NCBI RefSeq assembly: GCF_907164915.1
Contig: NC_061866.1
Span: 29,653,905-29,717,904 of the forward strand
Reading direction: 5' to 3'
Origin: Impatiens glandulifera
Taxonomy: Eukaryota; Streptophyta; Magnoliopsida; Ericales; Balsaminaceae
DNA: 64,000 nucleotides
The position numbers and the translations under genes are program-made. The notes under the pieces are model-generated. The model saw only the letters and a list, made by a program, of their open reading frames with translations. It was not told the origin of the DNA and ran no database searches. Within the stretch, counting starts at the first letter, position 1; every line of letters starts with the position of its first letter. Below are positions 45,891 to 57,381 of this stretch, piece after piece.

Positions 45891-46560
45891 ACATTTTTAA
45901 TGTAATATTTTTTTCACAATTTTTTTATATTATTACTCGTGCAAATGGACGAAGTAAATGCTAATTAGATTAATTGTTTCATCTGAATCCATTTTAGAGA
46001 TCATTAAGAATCATTATTCAATTTCATTATTTCTCATATAAAATAAATCAATTTTACTATGAAATTTATGTACTTATTTTTGTCATCACTTTATTAAATG
46101 TGAAGTAAAATAATGAATTGTTTCATTTGGACTATTATTAGTATTATTTTTTAACTAGACATTTTTACTAAATAATATTAAATTAAATGTCCAATTACTA
46201 ATAAACACAATTTAATAGATAACATCGTAAATATATTTATAAAAATTTACTTTGTAATAATATAATTTTTTTTATATATATTACACTATATATTCTAAAA
46301 AATACATATTATTTTATTAAATATTTTTTTTTAAAATATGGTATAACGATATTATGCAAGAATTCTTCAAAATTAATAATTATTAATGATAATAAAAAAA
46401 ATCTTTGTAATAAAACAGGGAAGGAGACGGTAAATCTACAACCTTGATCCGCATCATTGTCATCCTTAGTAAAATGTCATGTTAATTTCTTAAATTAAAA
46501 AAAAAACCTAAAATACATTCCAAACAAGTCCAAATCACATAATACAAAAATTGGGCCTTG
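45891..46560. other. AT-rich intergenic stretch
   Basis: Very AT-rich, with no gene, RNA or clear repeat seen. Confidence 0.5.
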
Positions 46561-47035
46561 TTTGGTTTTGTCCCTTATTTTTTCCTCTATTTACCAAAAA
46601 AAAACTCAAGGATAACTCCGGTTCTGAGTTTGCCTTGGCACACCCTTTTTTGCTTTAAGCGAATCTGGTAAAGCGGCAGTGTATTATATCGGATACTTGC
46701 TTCTTCTTGGTGGCGGTGGCTGATTTAGCATCTCTCGCCGTCGGGGTTTCAGTTTGAGTAACACTACGCATCGTCTACCAGCTTGCGGAGGACGAGAGAG
46801 AGCCTTTTCCTGGCTTCATTTGTCGTTGAATTTCTTTTTTCATCTTACCGTATCCATCTTACAAAGAAACTGATGATAATTGGAGAAATTCAGTTGATAA
46901 ATACGATAGCATTTCTTCATCGATTGGAAGATTCGGTTTCCACGATTCTTCAAGGAGTTGAAATTTCAGTGCCATCCATTCTTCCGTCATTAGGTTATAT
47001 CATTTCTTACTATATATCTTCCGTACTGCAACAAC
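46561..47035 (+). promoter_or_regulatory. Promoter and leader region of the PPR gene
   Basis: Composition changes from AT-rich to mixed near 46610. An upstream ATG at 46783 opens a frame that overlaps the PPR start codon and ends at 47097, so if it is in the mRNA it would act as an overlapping upstream frame. No clear TATA box was identified. Confidence 0.4.
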
Positions 47036-48655
47036 ATGCCTGTGGAAATATCATCTTGCTCTCTTCATCTTTCCCCTGTTTCGGCTATATCCTATAGTAA
47101 ATCTAATTTCGCATCACAAAGTTCAAGATTTAATGCTCAGATATTGAATTCCAGGCAATTTAGTTCCAAAATTTATTGTCTTTCGACCCGTCCTGCGAAG
47201 AAATCAAGTATGAAAACAGACAAAATCCTGGAGACAAAGGAACTGGTTTCTCTTTTGATGAAGAATTTCAGTGACAAGCGACCGCTGATTACCACTCTAG
47301 ATAAGTACGTTAAGGTCATGCGGGTGGATCATTGTTTCCTTCTCTTTGAAGAGCTTGGGAAAACTGATAAGTGGCTTCAGTGTCTCGAGGTTAGGGTTTT
47401 ATGTAGCAACAGTATTAAGCTGATACACTTTTTTTTATCCAAATGAACTTGATTCAATTTGTTTCATTATTAGGTATTCAGGTGGATGCAGAAACAAAGA
47501 TGGTATATGGCAGATAATGGAGTATATTCAAAGCTGATATCAGTTATGGGGAAGAAAGGTCAGACCAGAATGGCAATGTGGCTCTTCTCAGAGATGCGAA
47601 GTAGCGGCTGCAAGCCGGATACATCCGTTTACAATGCACTAATCACAGCCCATCTTCATTCTCGAGACAAATCGAAAGCTTTAAGCAAAGCAATTGGATA
47701 TCTCGAAAAAATGAAAGGAATGGAAAGGTGTAAACCGAACATAGTCACATACAACATTCTCCTTAGAGCTTTCGCTCAAGCTCGAAACACCGTCCAAGTT
47801 GAATTATTGTTCAAAGATCTTGAAGAAAGCATCATCTCCCCCGATATATTCACTTTCAACGGCGTAATGGATGGATATGGAAAGAACGGGATGATAACTG
47901 AAATGGAGTCAATCCTCTCCCGAATGAAGAGCAAACAGATTAAGCCTGATGTCATCACGTTTAACTTGCTAATAGATGCTTACGGAAGGAAGCAAGAATT
48001 CGAAAAGATGGAGCAAGTCTACAAGAGCTTTCTTCGTTCTAAGGAGAAACCTACGATTTCCACTTTTAATTCCATGATTACTAACTATGGGAAAGCGCGG
48101 TTAAGGGAGAGGGCGGAGTTCATATTTAATAAAATGACTGAAATGGGATACGTTCCTAACTTCATTACTTATGAATGTTTGATTGTGATGTACGGTTATT
48201 GCGATTGTATATCGAGGGCTAGGGAGGTTTTCGATGAAATGGTGGGATCGGGTAAAGAAGTGAAGACTTCTACCCTTAATGTGATGCTTGATGCGTATTG
48301 TGTGAATGGTTTACAGAATGAAGCAGACAAGCTGTTTGGAAGTGCATCGAGTATTAGGGTTCCTGTTAATTCGTCTACTTATAAGCTTCTTTATAAGGCG
48401 TATAGTAAGGGGAATATGAAGGGTTTGTTGGAGAATTTGTTGAAGGAGATGGATAGAAATGGGGTGATTCCTAATAAGAGGTTTTTTCTTGATGCTTTAG
48501 GAGCGGTTGGATCTTCTTCTTCTTCTTCACAGACAAGGTTGGTTGGATCTTCTTCTTCACAGACAAGGTTGGCTGAATCTTCTTCTTCTTCTTCACAGAC
48601 AAGATTGAAGTCGTCTACTTCTGTCAAAGCAAGGGAAGAAGAGGCTGCTGGCTAG
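47036..48655 (+). CDS. PPR5: Chloroplast PPR protein, PPR5/EMB2453 type
   Basis: Two exons, 47036-47389 and 47474-48655, joined over an 84-bp GT-AG intron (CTCGAG|GTTAGG to TTATTAG|GTATTC), giving 511 residues. Residues 1-50 are Ser-rich with few acids, as in a plastid transit peptide. The conserved block RPLITTLDKYVKVMRVDHCF leads to WLQCLEVFRWMQKQRWY, YSKLISVMGKKGQTRMAMWLF, then successive P-class 35-residue PPR motifs (VTYNILLRAFAQARN, FTFNGVMDGYGKNGM, ITFNLLIDAYGRKQE). I recognise this as the Arabidopsis At4g39620 (EMB2453) and maize PPR5 family. The maize protein binds and stabilises the unspliced chloroplast trnG-UCC precursor (established knowledge). The reading is intact. The tail has an unusual SSSSSQTRL repeat, three times, at residues about 463-497. 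It is single-strand and well isolated from the transposons. Confidence 0.88.
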
Positions 48656-50224
48656 CAAATGACATGAATATGGTAATCTATCTGTTCTCTTGTAGTGAAC
48701 ATGTATGTGAATTACAGATGACATTTTTTTAGTTATTCATTCCATTCTAGAGTTGATGCATATGCACAAATGAATGGGTTGAGATTCCAGAAACCTGTAA
48801 CCTAGTTATTTATAGGTTAGATGAAAGGTAACCTATAATTTGCTCCCCAATTCCTCAAGAACAGAGACAAAAGGAGAAAAGAAGTCTCTTCTTGATCTTG
48901 AAATTCATAGCCTTTGTGATTTGAACCATTGAATATGATTATACCATGGACTCATGATAACTCATGATTTTAAGGTATATTATCATAAAGAAATGGAGCT
49001 TCATGTCTATTCTATCTTGTTGGAGTTTAGTTTACCAGTGAGAATTTGACTCAAGTTTCTTTTATCTGATTCTATAATGTTGGGTTTTACAAATGATTGG
49101 ATTTCCATGAATCAATGATGAGTTGGTTAAGGACAACAAGTTTAATCTCCATTTAACAGTAGTCTTATTTGTTTGTTTTGATAAATAAATAAAATGGCTT
49201 GTTATGTTGTTAGTAGACAACCCATATAGTAAACATGAGTATGAATCTCTCTTATTCAGCTATCATAGCCCCTTTAAGGGTATGGTAAACATGAGAAACA
49301 ATACATTAAAATCGCATTAAAATTAAACCAACCAAACTGAATTTCATACACTAAACAACACGAACAATTGACAAAAAATGAAGATCCAACAACTTCTACA
49401 TGACTCCAAAGATAAATTTGGCCGAGTTCCAAGACAACGAGGGATGAAGTTGAAACATACGTTTGAAGGTTGTTTCTTGATATGACCAAAGAAGTCCAAG
49501 ATATATTAGACACTTATTATATACTCTTGTTGAGGATAGGGCAATCCAAAATTTCCTTGAACTGGATGAAGGGTGCATATGTACCCAGATCTGAAGAAAT
49601 ACTAAATATATGTACAAGGGATGGGGAGCATGTGACCGGGTAGAATCCCCAGACTGAGATGACTCAATACATAAGTTTATAAAGAGATACAACCTGGAAA
49701 TTATGCATAGCATGTGAAAAGCTTTGTATTAACCTTTTATGAGTAAATAATACTCTTAGCAAGTCTCTAAATCAATGTAAGAATTAAAAAACGGAAACTA
49801 GGATGGAAAAATAAAGAAAATAACCACTCCTAGAAGAGACCTGACCAATGCAAGCGCTTCCGAGGATATTTGAGCCTAAAAGCAAGAAGATGAGACCTCG
49901 AATTTTCCCATTCACAAGTCCTTTATTGTGTCATCAATTGTATTGCTTTGGTGTTTGACAGTGTTTGATATTCCTTACATATATACAACTTTGTTTCTAT
50001 TAAAGTAGCATCCAATAAGTACTAAGGGTTTATCATCCTAACTAAACTTTCTTGCGACTAGTTTATCCTCATCATTTAATCATGGGTAAGAGACCAATGA
50101 TCAAGAGTTCGATTCCTATTAGAAACGCATTAAAGTTGAAGTGGAGGGTGTGATGTCGTGCGCATAACAAGACGACTTGTTATATCCACCAATTGAAATG
50201 AAGATTGTTTCTTAAGCACATGAA
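48656..50224. other. Intergenic region, PPR to QWRF
   Basis: Holds the PPR 3' untranslated region on the left and the QWRF gene 3' end on the right. No other gene or repeat was recognised. Confidence 0.5.
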
Positions 50225-51810
50225 TTATTGCCTCATGTTTGTACAATCTTGATTCATTAGGCTTCGAAATATTTGTCCCATCTGCATCAGATTTACTCTT
50301 AAACTCCTCTCTTTTACCTGTCAAAAAAGCCTTAGTTCTTAGAAATATATTATTACTACTATTATTGTTTTTGTTATTATTTCAAATACATCATAACTAG
50401 CTTAAGAAGTAATCGAAATTTTAATATCAAAATACAAAAATGGACATGCTTCGATAGTGATAGAACTCAAAGTCAATGTCAATATTAAATCTCGAATCTC
50501 ACCTCGAGAAAGGAAATTCTTGAGACCCATATATTGAGGTCTTCCAAGGATTGTTTTTGTAAATTCTCTAGAACTAATTTTAGCTCATTCGCAAAATAGC
50601 TTGCATCAACTAACTGCATTTCCACAAATAAAACGATTAATGTTTAGCTCATAAGAAGACTATTGTTTTGCTTTTTCGCTTATATTTTACCTGATGAAGA
50701 TATATAATGCAAAATTGTTGAATATCATTCATGACATCCATAGCCGCATTCATCTCATCATAGATAGACAACACATCTCCCTTAGCACCATGAACCAAAG
50801 GGAGTCTGATCGATATTCCTGTGAGTTTTCTTGTCAATCTACTTACCCCTTCGATGTTCTTCGCTTCTATCTTTCCCCACTCTTCTAACAACCTAAGTTG
50901 CCCACTTAAAACCATCATAATCTTCATACCATTTCTAACTCTTTCCACTCTTTTTCGCTTCTCCACTATCGCGTTTCTCATTAATGATATCCTTACCCAA
51001 ACATCAAACAATGTCTCCTGCAAACCAATCGACACAAGATCAGGACGTGTCAACAAAAATGCATAGTTTAATTCAATAAGATGTTTAACTTTTGTACCTC
51101 TGCAGTCTTTTTTGTATTCGATGTAACTAGTTTAGCTCGAGCATTAACAAATCTCCATTGTAACAATGCATTGTTAGCCATTCGAAATTGATGAAACTCG
51201 TCTTCTTGCATATGTGACACTTTTCTCTTTGGCTTAAAATACTTGAGAACTCCGTTCATTGCTCCATCGCTGAAATTCTTTAGTTTAATCGAAGTAGAAT
51301 TTGTTGATTTGGGTACTATCGGTGTGGATTGTATGAATCTTCCCGGGGATAGTGCCCATGCTGATGGTGAGATTAATCCGTTCGATTTTGTTTTCTTAGC
51401 GGATGTTGTTTGTTCGTTGTTATTACTATAATCGTTGAGTTGTTGTACGTGTAAAACTGCATAGAATTCTAGGAATTTTCAATAAAATAGAATAGAAAAG
51501 AATATGTCTGTAGTTAATTACCACGATTGGAAGAGTGTTTCTTAAGAGCAATGCTCGGGTTTCTGGATATCGAATTGTTCAATTCATCTTTGCCTTTGCT
51601 TTTGGGTCTTGCGGTCGATTGGGACCGTTGGATCGGCCTCGGCGTTATTCCGGAGACTGAGGAAGCAACCGATGTGGTGGTTCTGGGAGTCGCTGCCGGT
51701 AGAGACCTGGAGGAGCTTCCGCTTCTGCTCCGAGACAGGCGAGGCGTTGGCGATGGAGCGGGCAGAGGCGGTGGATTCCGGCGAAGAGAGTGAGAATGAG
51801 TGTTCTGCAT
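50225..51810 (-). CDS. QWRF7: QWRF-motif protein (QWRF7-like), five exons
   Basis: Five minus-strand exons join in frame: 51810-51522, 51456-51098, 51017-50691, 50613-50503 and 50317-50225, all with GT-AG borders, giving 392 residues. The start MQNTHSHSLRRNPPPLP is followed by a Ser/Arg/Pro-rich basic region (RLSRSRSGSSSRSLPAATPR), as expected for microtubule binding. Then come SPSAWALSPGR, GVLKYFKPKRK, the signature LLQWRFVNARA (Q196-F199), and helical segments (ETLFDVWVRISLMRNAIVEK and the last two exons). The family includes augmin subunit 8/EDE1 and SCO3 (established). The short length suggests the QWRF7 subgroup. An ATG further upstream (51948) adds residues unlike the family and was not used. 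The gene is apparently intact. Confidence 0.85.
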
Positions 51811-53610
51811 TGTGTAGAATTTTGTAAGTAGTTGACATATTATGCATTGAATTTGATCGATCCATTGGAATAAATAGCGGTTGATTGATTCTGCGAGGAA
51901 GAAGAAGGAAGACTTTGCTCCTGCCATGCCATGTAATAGAGCAATCATTGCTGCAAGGAGTTGAACGCACGTCGTTATAATATTTGTTCATATGATTAGG
52001 CTTATTTTCAAATTATGCTTTCTAATTTATTGGTTATCTGAATTGTTTTAGTTTGGAGTAATTTTTTCCCATTTGATAGTAGTTGATCGGAGATGGAATG
52101 AGAATTGTATTGGTGTCTTATTGGTGTCTCCGGCTTGATTTCGTCAAACACTAATAAATATATAATATCATAATTAATATATTTCATTAAATAGTCTTGG
52201 TTAAGAGATTAAAGATCACGAGTTGAATTCTCACTTAAAATATTTTAAATGAAAGTGAAAAGTCATGAATTTCAACTCATTATACGCATTTAGTTTTAAT
52301 TGTACTCGAAAAGAGTTGCAGAAACAACCTTCTAACAAAATATTATTTTATTTTTATTTATTTATTTATAATTTATAAAACATAATATATATATATATAT
52401 TGTTTAGGGATTTTCCATACAACATTAAATGGGATGATAAATGTACTTCTACTCCATTGTCATTTTTGATTCATATTCCATAGTCATGAATGAATAGTTT
52501 AAGAAACATATATTTACAAAATGACTTAAATCAACTATATATATATATATTTGAATTCTACCTCAACTTTCAACTTATGCATTCAAATTTAAATATATAT
52601 TATAAAATACTATTTGTAATGTTTAATCTAACAATTTTGGAATGGGTCATACCAGCCTTTACCAGGAGAGGCTCTTGATTGAGATGTGTAAAACCCTACA
52701 ATATTTTAGTGAATCATTTAGATAGAACAAAACGAAAGGGATTTTCAAACAAATTTTGACATGTTTGTCTCAATATCATTATTTCTATCTAATTCTTTGG
52801 AGGAGGTGAGTAGTGAATTATGTCACATGATTCTCATCTACAAAAGAGATTGTAAACTTAATCCATGAGTTGAGGGTTAAGTAGAGTTGAATTCTAATCA
52901 AAATCCTTATCTCGAATTATTCAAAAAGAATTCATTTGGACACTTTAATTTCCTTATATTCAATAGTTTGTTTCTAGTTTCATTCTAAATCACTTTGGGA
53001 TGTCGATAAAATTACCTAATCCATTAATAAATCTTGTTACCATTTAAAAAACAAGTATGGTTAAAAGTCAGTTTATCATAACCAAACCAAACAAAATTAA
53101 AAAAAAAAATTACACTTCATATTTTAAAATAAGGTAAAGTTTTGTGGAACTGTAGACACTTATTAAAACCAATCTTGATTATCATGAAGTGTAGAATATT
53201 CTCTCACAATCAATATATGAAGGTCAGAAATCTATAAAAGAAAATCTTCAAATCTAATGAAAGATTCAATAAGGGATGTTTAAGATTCTTAGGATGAATC
53301 AATTTTATTGTGATTTATTGTAAATATTTTAAGTTGTACAAATATAAAATACATATAATAATAATATAAAAATCAACTTTTTGATGTCCTTATTACATTA
53401 CAATCTGGGTCACGTAGATCCTTCTTATCTAATGATTATGATAGCAAGATTATGTTTTAATTTTATAACAGATATTATAGAAGCGAGAACTAAATAACCT
53501 ATCAACATCCCTTATTTCAAAATCAGGTGATAAAGATCTTATTGGAATAGTCAATAATATTAATATGATATAATTTAAAACCTCCATGAAAAAGGTCTGG
53601 AATGGAAGAG
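51811..53610. other. Intergenic region, QWRF promoter to MULE2
   Basis: The first few hundred bases should contain the QWRF promoter. The rest is AT-rich with short (AT)n runs near 52385 and 52535. No gene or known element was recognised. Confidence 0.5.
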
Positions 53611-53619
53611 GGATGGAAG
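53611..53619 (+). repeat. MULE2 target-site duplication, left
   Basis: GGATGGAAG, identical to 62162-62170. A 9-bp duplication is the Mutator hallmark. Confidence 0.88.
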
Positions 53620-53775
53620 GGAAATTGGATGAAATGACCCTACAAATAAGGCTATTTGCATCCGTGGTCACCAGATAATTGAAATTGATCTGGTGACCAC
53701 TTAATTTTTTTTGGACGAAATTACCCTTTTCGCGTAACGCGAAGGGACTTCGCGTTTCGCGAAGTGAGACTCTGT
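53620..53775 (+). repeat. MULE2 left terminal inverted repeat
   Basis: Matches the reverse complement of about 62005-62161. The inner part contains nested palindromes TTCGCGTAACGCGAA and TTCGCGTTTCGCGAA. The end base is uncertain by one because of a G run. Confidence 0.9.
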
Positions 53776-53917
53776 GAAAAGTCCAGAATACCCTTACTAT
53801 ATAATAAAATCCGGCCATCTTTTTTCATTTCTTTTCTTCTTCTTCTCTCTCTTCCCTTCCTCTTTTCTCCTCCTTCTCTCTAATCTCGCCGGCGACGGAG
53901 TTCAACGGCGGCACTCA

Positions 53918-56790
53918 ATGAGCTCCACGACGAGCACAAGCACTGTAACAATTGGTAAGTTTATGTATTTCAAGTTTATTGTTGTTCATTTATGCATTTT
54001 CGAATCACTGCGTTGTTTAGGGTTTCATCTGATGATACTTCCCGTTTCGCGAAGTACTTCCCGTTTCGCTAAGTACTTCCCGTTTCGCTAAGTACTTCCC
54101 GTTTCGCTAAGTACTTCCCGTTTCGCGAAGGGTTTCCATTTCACAGTATTAATTATCCCGTTTCCAATTTATCTTGCAGCCGAAGTTTTCGTTTTCTATA
54201 ATGGAGAGTGGAAAGTTGATGCTAATGGAATATGGTTTTTTGATGCCTCTTCAATCAAAACATTGGATTTACCCCAAAGTACTCGTTATGCTGAATTAAT
54301 TGATAAACTCCATGAAAGACTTCAAGTGCAGAAATCTACCTATGATTTAGTGCTGCAAGTGAAGTATGATATTCCGAATATCACAAATCCTAAACCCGTT
54401 TTTATTGAAGATGATGAGGATCTGAACATATATTTATCACGCTTGATTTTGGGTAGAACTGTGTCACCATTGTTTGTGTCTGTAGTAGAGAAGTCACAAT
54501 TTACTAAAGAAAAGATACCACTACTTACCTACCCAACTCAAGAAAGTATTCTCCCACAATTTACTCAGAAAATTGTACCAGAAGCTTTACCCTCGGAGGT
54601 CTTTGTTGAAAGTAATGAAGCCGGAGATAACTCTTTGCCTCACATCCCACTTACTCAGGACTTGCATGCATCGTTACCTACACCGCATAGTGCGAGAAGA
54701 GCATCAACGGGTACACCTACTAGTGCAAGAAGATCATCATTTGGTACACCAAGTAGTGCAAGAAGGTCATCATTTGGTACACCATCGACAGACATATCAC
54801 CCACAGACATATCACCGACAGACATATCACCGACAGACATATCACCGACAGACCCCTCATTTGCGTTGGCGTTAACTACTGAAACTGTATTGGAAGTCGG
54901 TGCCTTCTTTGAAAATAAAAAAGAACTACAACTGATGCTATATAAATATGCGATGGCTAATCATTTTGAATTCAAGGTGGAGAAGTCAAGAAAACATCTT
55001 TGGTATGTGAAATGTTTGGATGAGAAATGCAAATGGAGATTGCGTGCCGTGAAAGGTAAATTATCTGAGATGTTTGAGATCCGGAAATTCGACCAACAAC
55101 ACTCATGCTCAGTTCTATCTAGGCCAGAGAAAAAAATGCAAACACCAGCATGGGTTATTGGGCAGTGCGTGAAGAGTAAGTATATGGACCATCACCATAA
55201 TCACTTGCCTAAGAAAATAATTGAAGACATGCAGGCAACTTATGGGGTAAATTTGACTTATAATAAGGCTTGGAGGGCTAGGGAAATGGCATTAGTGGCG
55301 GTGCGAGGAACGGTTGAGGATTCATATGAAAAATTACCCTCATACTTATACATGTTGGAGAAGCATAATCCTGGTACCATAACAGACATCCAAACAGACG
55401 AGTTCGGGCACTTCAAGTATATGTTCATGTCCCTAGGCCTCTCTATTAGGGGTTTCAAAGCATTTTGTCGTCCCGTATTGTGTGTTGATGCCAGTTTTCT
55501 TAAGCACAAGGTGGGAGGTCAACTATTGGTGGCTATTGCATTAGATGCTAATGAACAATTATATCCTGTCGCATTCGGAGTTGTTGATTCAGAGAATAAT
55601 AACTCTTGGACTTATTTTATGCAAAAATTGAGAGAAGCAATTGGATTAGTTGATGATCTCGTCTTCGTATCCGATAGACACCCAAGCATCGCCAATGCCT
55701 TATGTGCTGTTTTTCCAGAAGCATACCACGGTGCGTGCACATATCACATAAAGATGAATATCAACGCGAAATTCAAAACTGATAATTGTCATATGGAGTT
55801 TGATATGGCTTCTCGTGCGTACACCGTCCACGAATTCAATCGTTTTTTTGACAAGATAAGGGTTAAAGATAATAGGATTGCTGCCTATTTGGAAGAAATT
55901 GGATTTCAAAGATGGAGTAGAGCATTTTTCCCCGGTAAGCGATACAATCAACTAACAAGCAATTATGCTGAGAGTTTTAATAGTCAGAGCAGGGAAGCCA
56001 GAAAGTACCCCATTTCCTCAATGGCGGAGTATTTAAGAGTGACAATACAAGGTTGGTTTAATGAGAGAAGAGAAAGAGCGTCCAACCACCGAGAAGTGTT
56101 ATCTCCAACATATGAAAAGTGGTTACGTGAGGGATTCGAGAAGGCTAGATTCTATACAGTATCATCGCTTAACCGATTCGAGTTTTATGTGCATGACAAT
56201 CAGTCTCATTTTAAAGTCAATTTGAAAGACATGAACTGCACTTGTAGGGTATTTGAAGTTTCTGGTCTTCCTTGTACTCATGCAATGGCTGCTGCCCGTC
56301 ACCGCAATTTGGTTTGTTATGACTTTTGTTCAAGGTATTATTCAGCTCACATGTTCAATCTATTTAACCAATTGTTTAATCGTTTTATTTTCCATTCTTA
56401 CAGATATTACACAACTGAATCTTGGATGAATGCATATGCGGAGACATGTTACCCTGCTGGTGATGAAGACGATTGGGATATTCCCGAAATGATCAAGGAA
56501 CGAGTATGTCTAAAACCACCCGTGAAGGTTAAGAAAGGGCGTCTACTGCAAAAGCATCATCATCTAAGCATCATGACTCATCTTCTCAACAGCACGAGCC
56601 ATCATCTCAAGGTGAGGTACGTAAGGCTCCGAGACGATGCACCTCATGTGGTGGACTAGGACATAATAGGGCCACATGCAAAGCAGTCATGCCTGCTCCA
56701 TCTACTGCAAAAGCATCATCATCTAAGCATCATGACTCATCTTCTCAACAGCACGAGCCATCATCTCAACAATATGAGCCTTTAGATTGA
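53918..56790 (+). pseudogene. MULE2 MuDR-type transposase, frameshift near C-terminus
   Basis: Exons 53918-53954, 54180-56334 and 56404 onward, with GT-AG introns; the 69-bp second intron is a multiple of three and could be read through. Domains: N-terminal ubiquitin-like/MuDR region (VFVFYNGEWKVDANGIWFF), four TDISP repeats, a zinc-binding DNA-recognition domain (WYVKCLDEKCKWRLRAV), the MULE core with VDASFL (Asp about 448), SDRHPSIANAL (Asp about 510) and YAESFNS (Glu about 608), then a SWIM finger NCTCRVFEVSGLPCTHAM. A C-terminal zinc knuckle CTSCGGLGHNRATC ends at stop 56788. The knuckle is in another frame because of an apparent 4-nt loss near 56540; a 72-bp direct repeat lies there (about 56539 and 56699). 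The catalytic core is unbroken, so this may be nearly functional. Confidence 0.88.
54043..54130 (+). repeat. TTCCCGTTTCGCTAAGTAC array in transposase intron 1
   Basis: Five tandem copies of a 19-bp unit inside the first intron, with first and last units closer to the TTTCGCGAAG of the TIR. Confidence 0.88.
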
Positions 56791-56802
56791 TTGGGATTGG
56801 GA

Positions 56803-56965
56803 TAAGTTGTATAAGTGTTTTGGATAAGTTGTATTATGTTTTGGATAATTTGTATTATGTTTTGGATATGTTGTATTATGTTTTGGATATGTTGTATTAT
56901 GTTTTGGATAAGTTGTACTCGGATAAGTTGAACTCGGATAAGTTGTAATCGGATAAGTTGTAATC
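56803..56965 (+). repeat. TTTTGGATAAGTTGTATTATG minisatellite
   Basis: About five full plus several partial units just after the transposase stop, probably in its 3' untranslated region. Confidence 0.8.
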
Positions 56966-57004
56966 TGTATGTTGTATCTAGTTTATCTGCTTACTGTAGG
57001 AGCA

Positions 57005-57150
57005 CTTAACGCTTCGTTAAGTACTTAACGCTTCGTTAAGTACTTAACGCTTCGTTAAGTACTTAACGCTTCGTTAAGTACTTAACGCTTCGTTAAGTAC
57101 TTAACGCTTCGTTAAGTACTTAACGCTTCGTTAAGCGCTTCGTTAAGTAA
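57005..57150 (+). repeat. ACTTAACGCTTCGTTAAGT array
   Basis: About seven tandem copies of a 19-bp hairpin unit (8-bp arms ACTTAACG/CGTTAAGT, 3-nt loop). Junctions form the perfect 16-bp palindrome CGTTAAGTACTTAACG. The array lies between the convergent genes. Confidence 0.92.
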
Positions 57151-57381
57151 AACTGGGTTTAAGTGAGTTTAAGTTAGTTACTTGGTACATTGATTTATAT
57201 GTTCAATTCTTTGGTTTTTAAAATATCAGACTACCAACAAACCAGACTACATTAAAACTAAAAATATTTTAACATGAAATGTAACTTAAGTTGAAGTTCT
57301 ACCCAAAAAGTAATACAAGTTCAGAATACATAAGCACAAGTCAAGTTCTATCCAAAAATCAATAAACCATTACAATACAAA

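Noticed and set aside
51527..51793. Plus-strand frame over QWRF exon 1
   Set aside because: Antisense of the Ser/Arg/Pro-rich coding exon, which has splice and family support.
54655..54840. Minus-strand MSVGD repeat peptide
   Set aside because: Antisense of the TDISP repeat in the MULE2 transposase.
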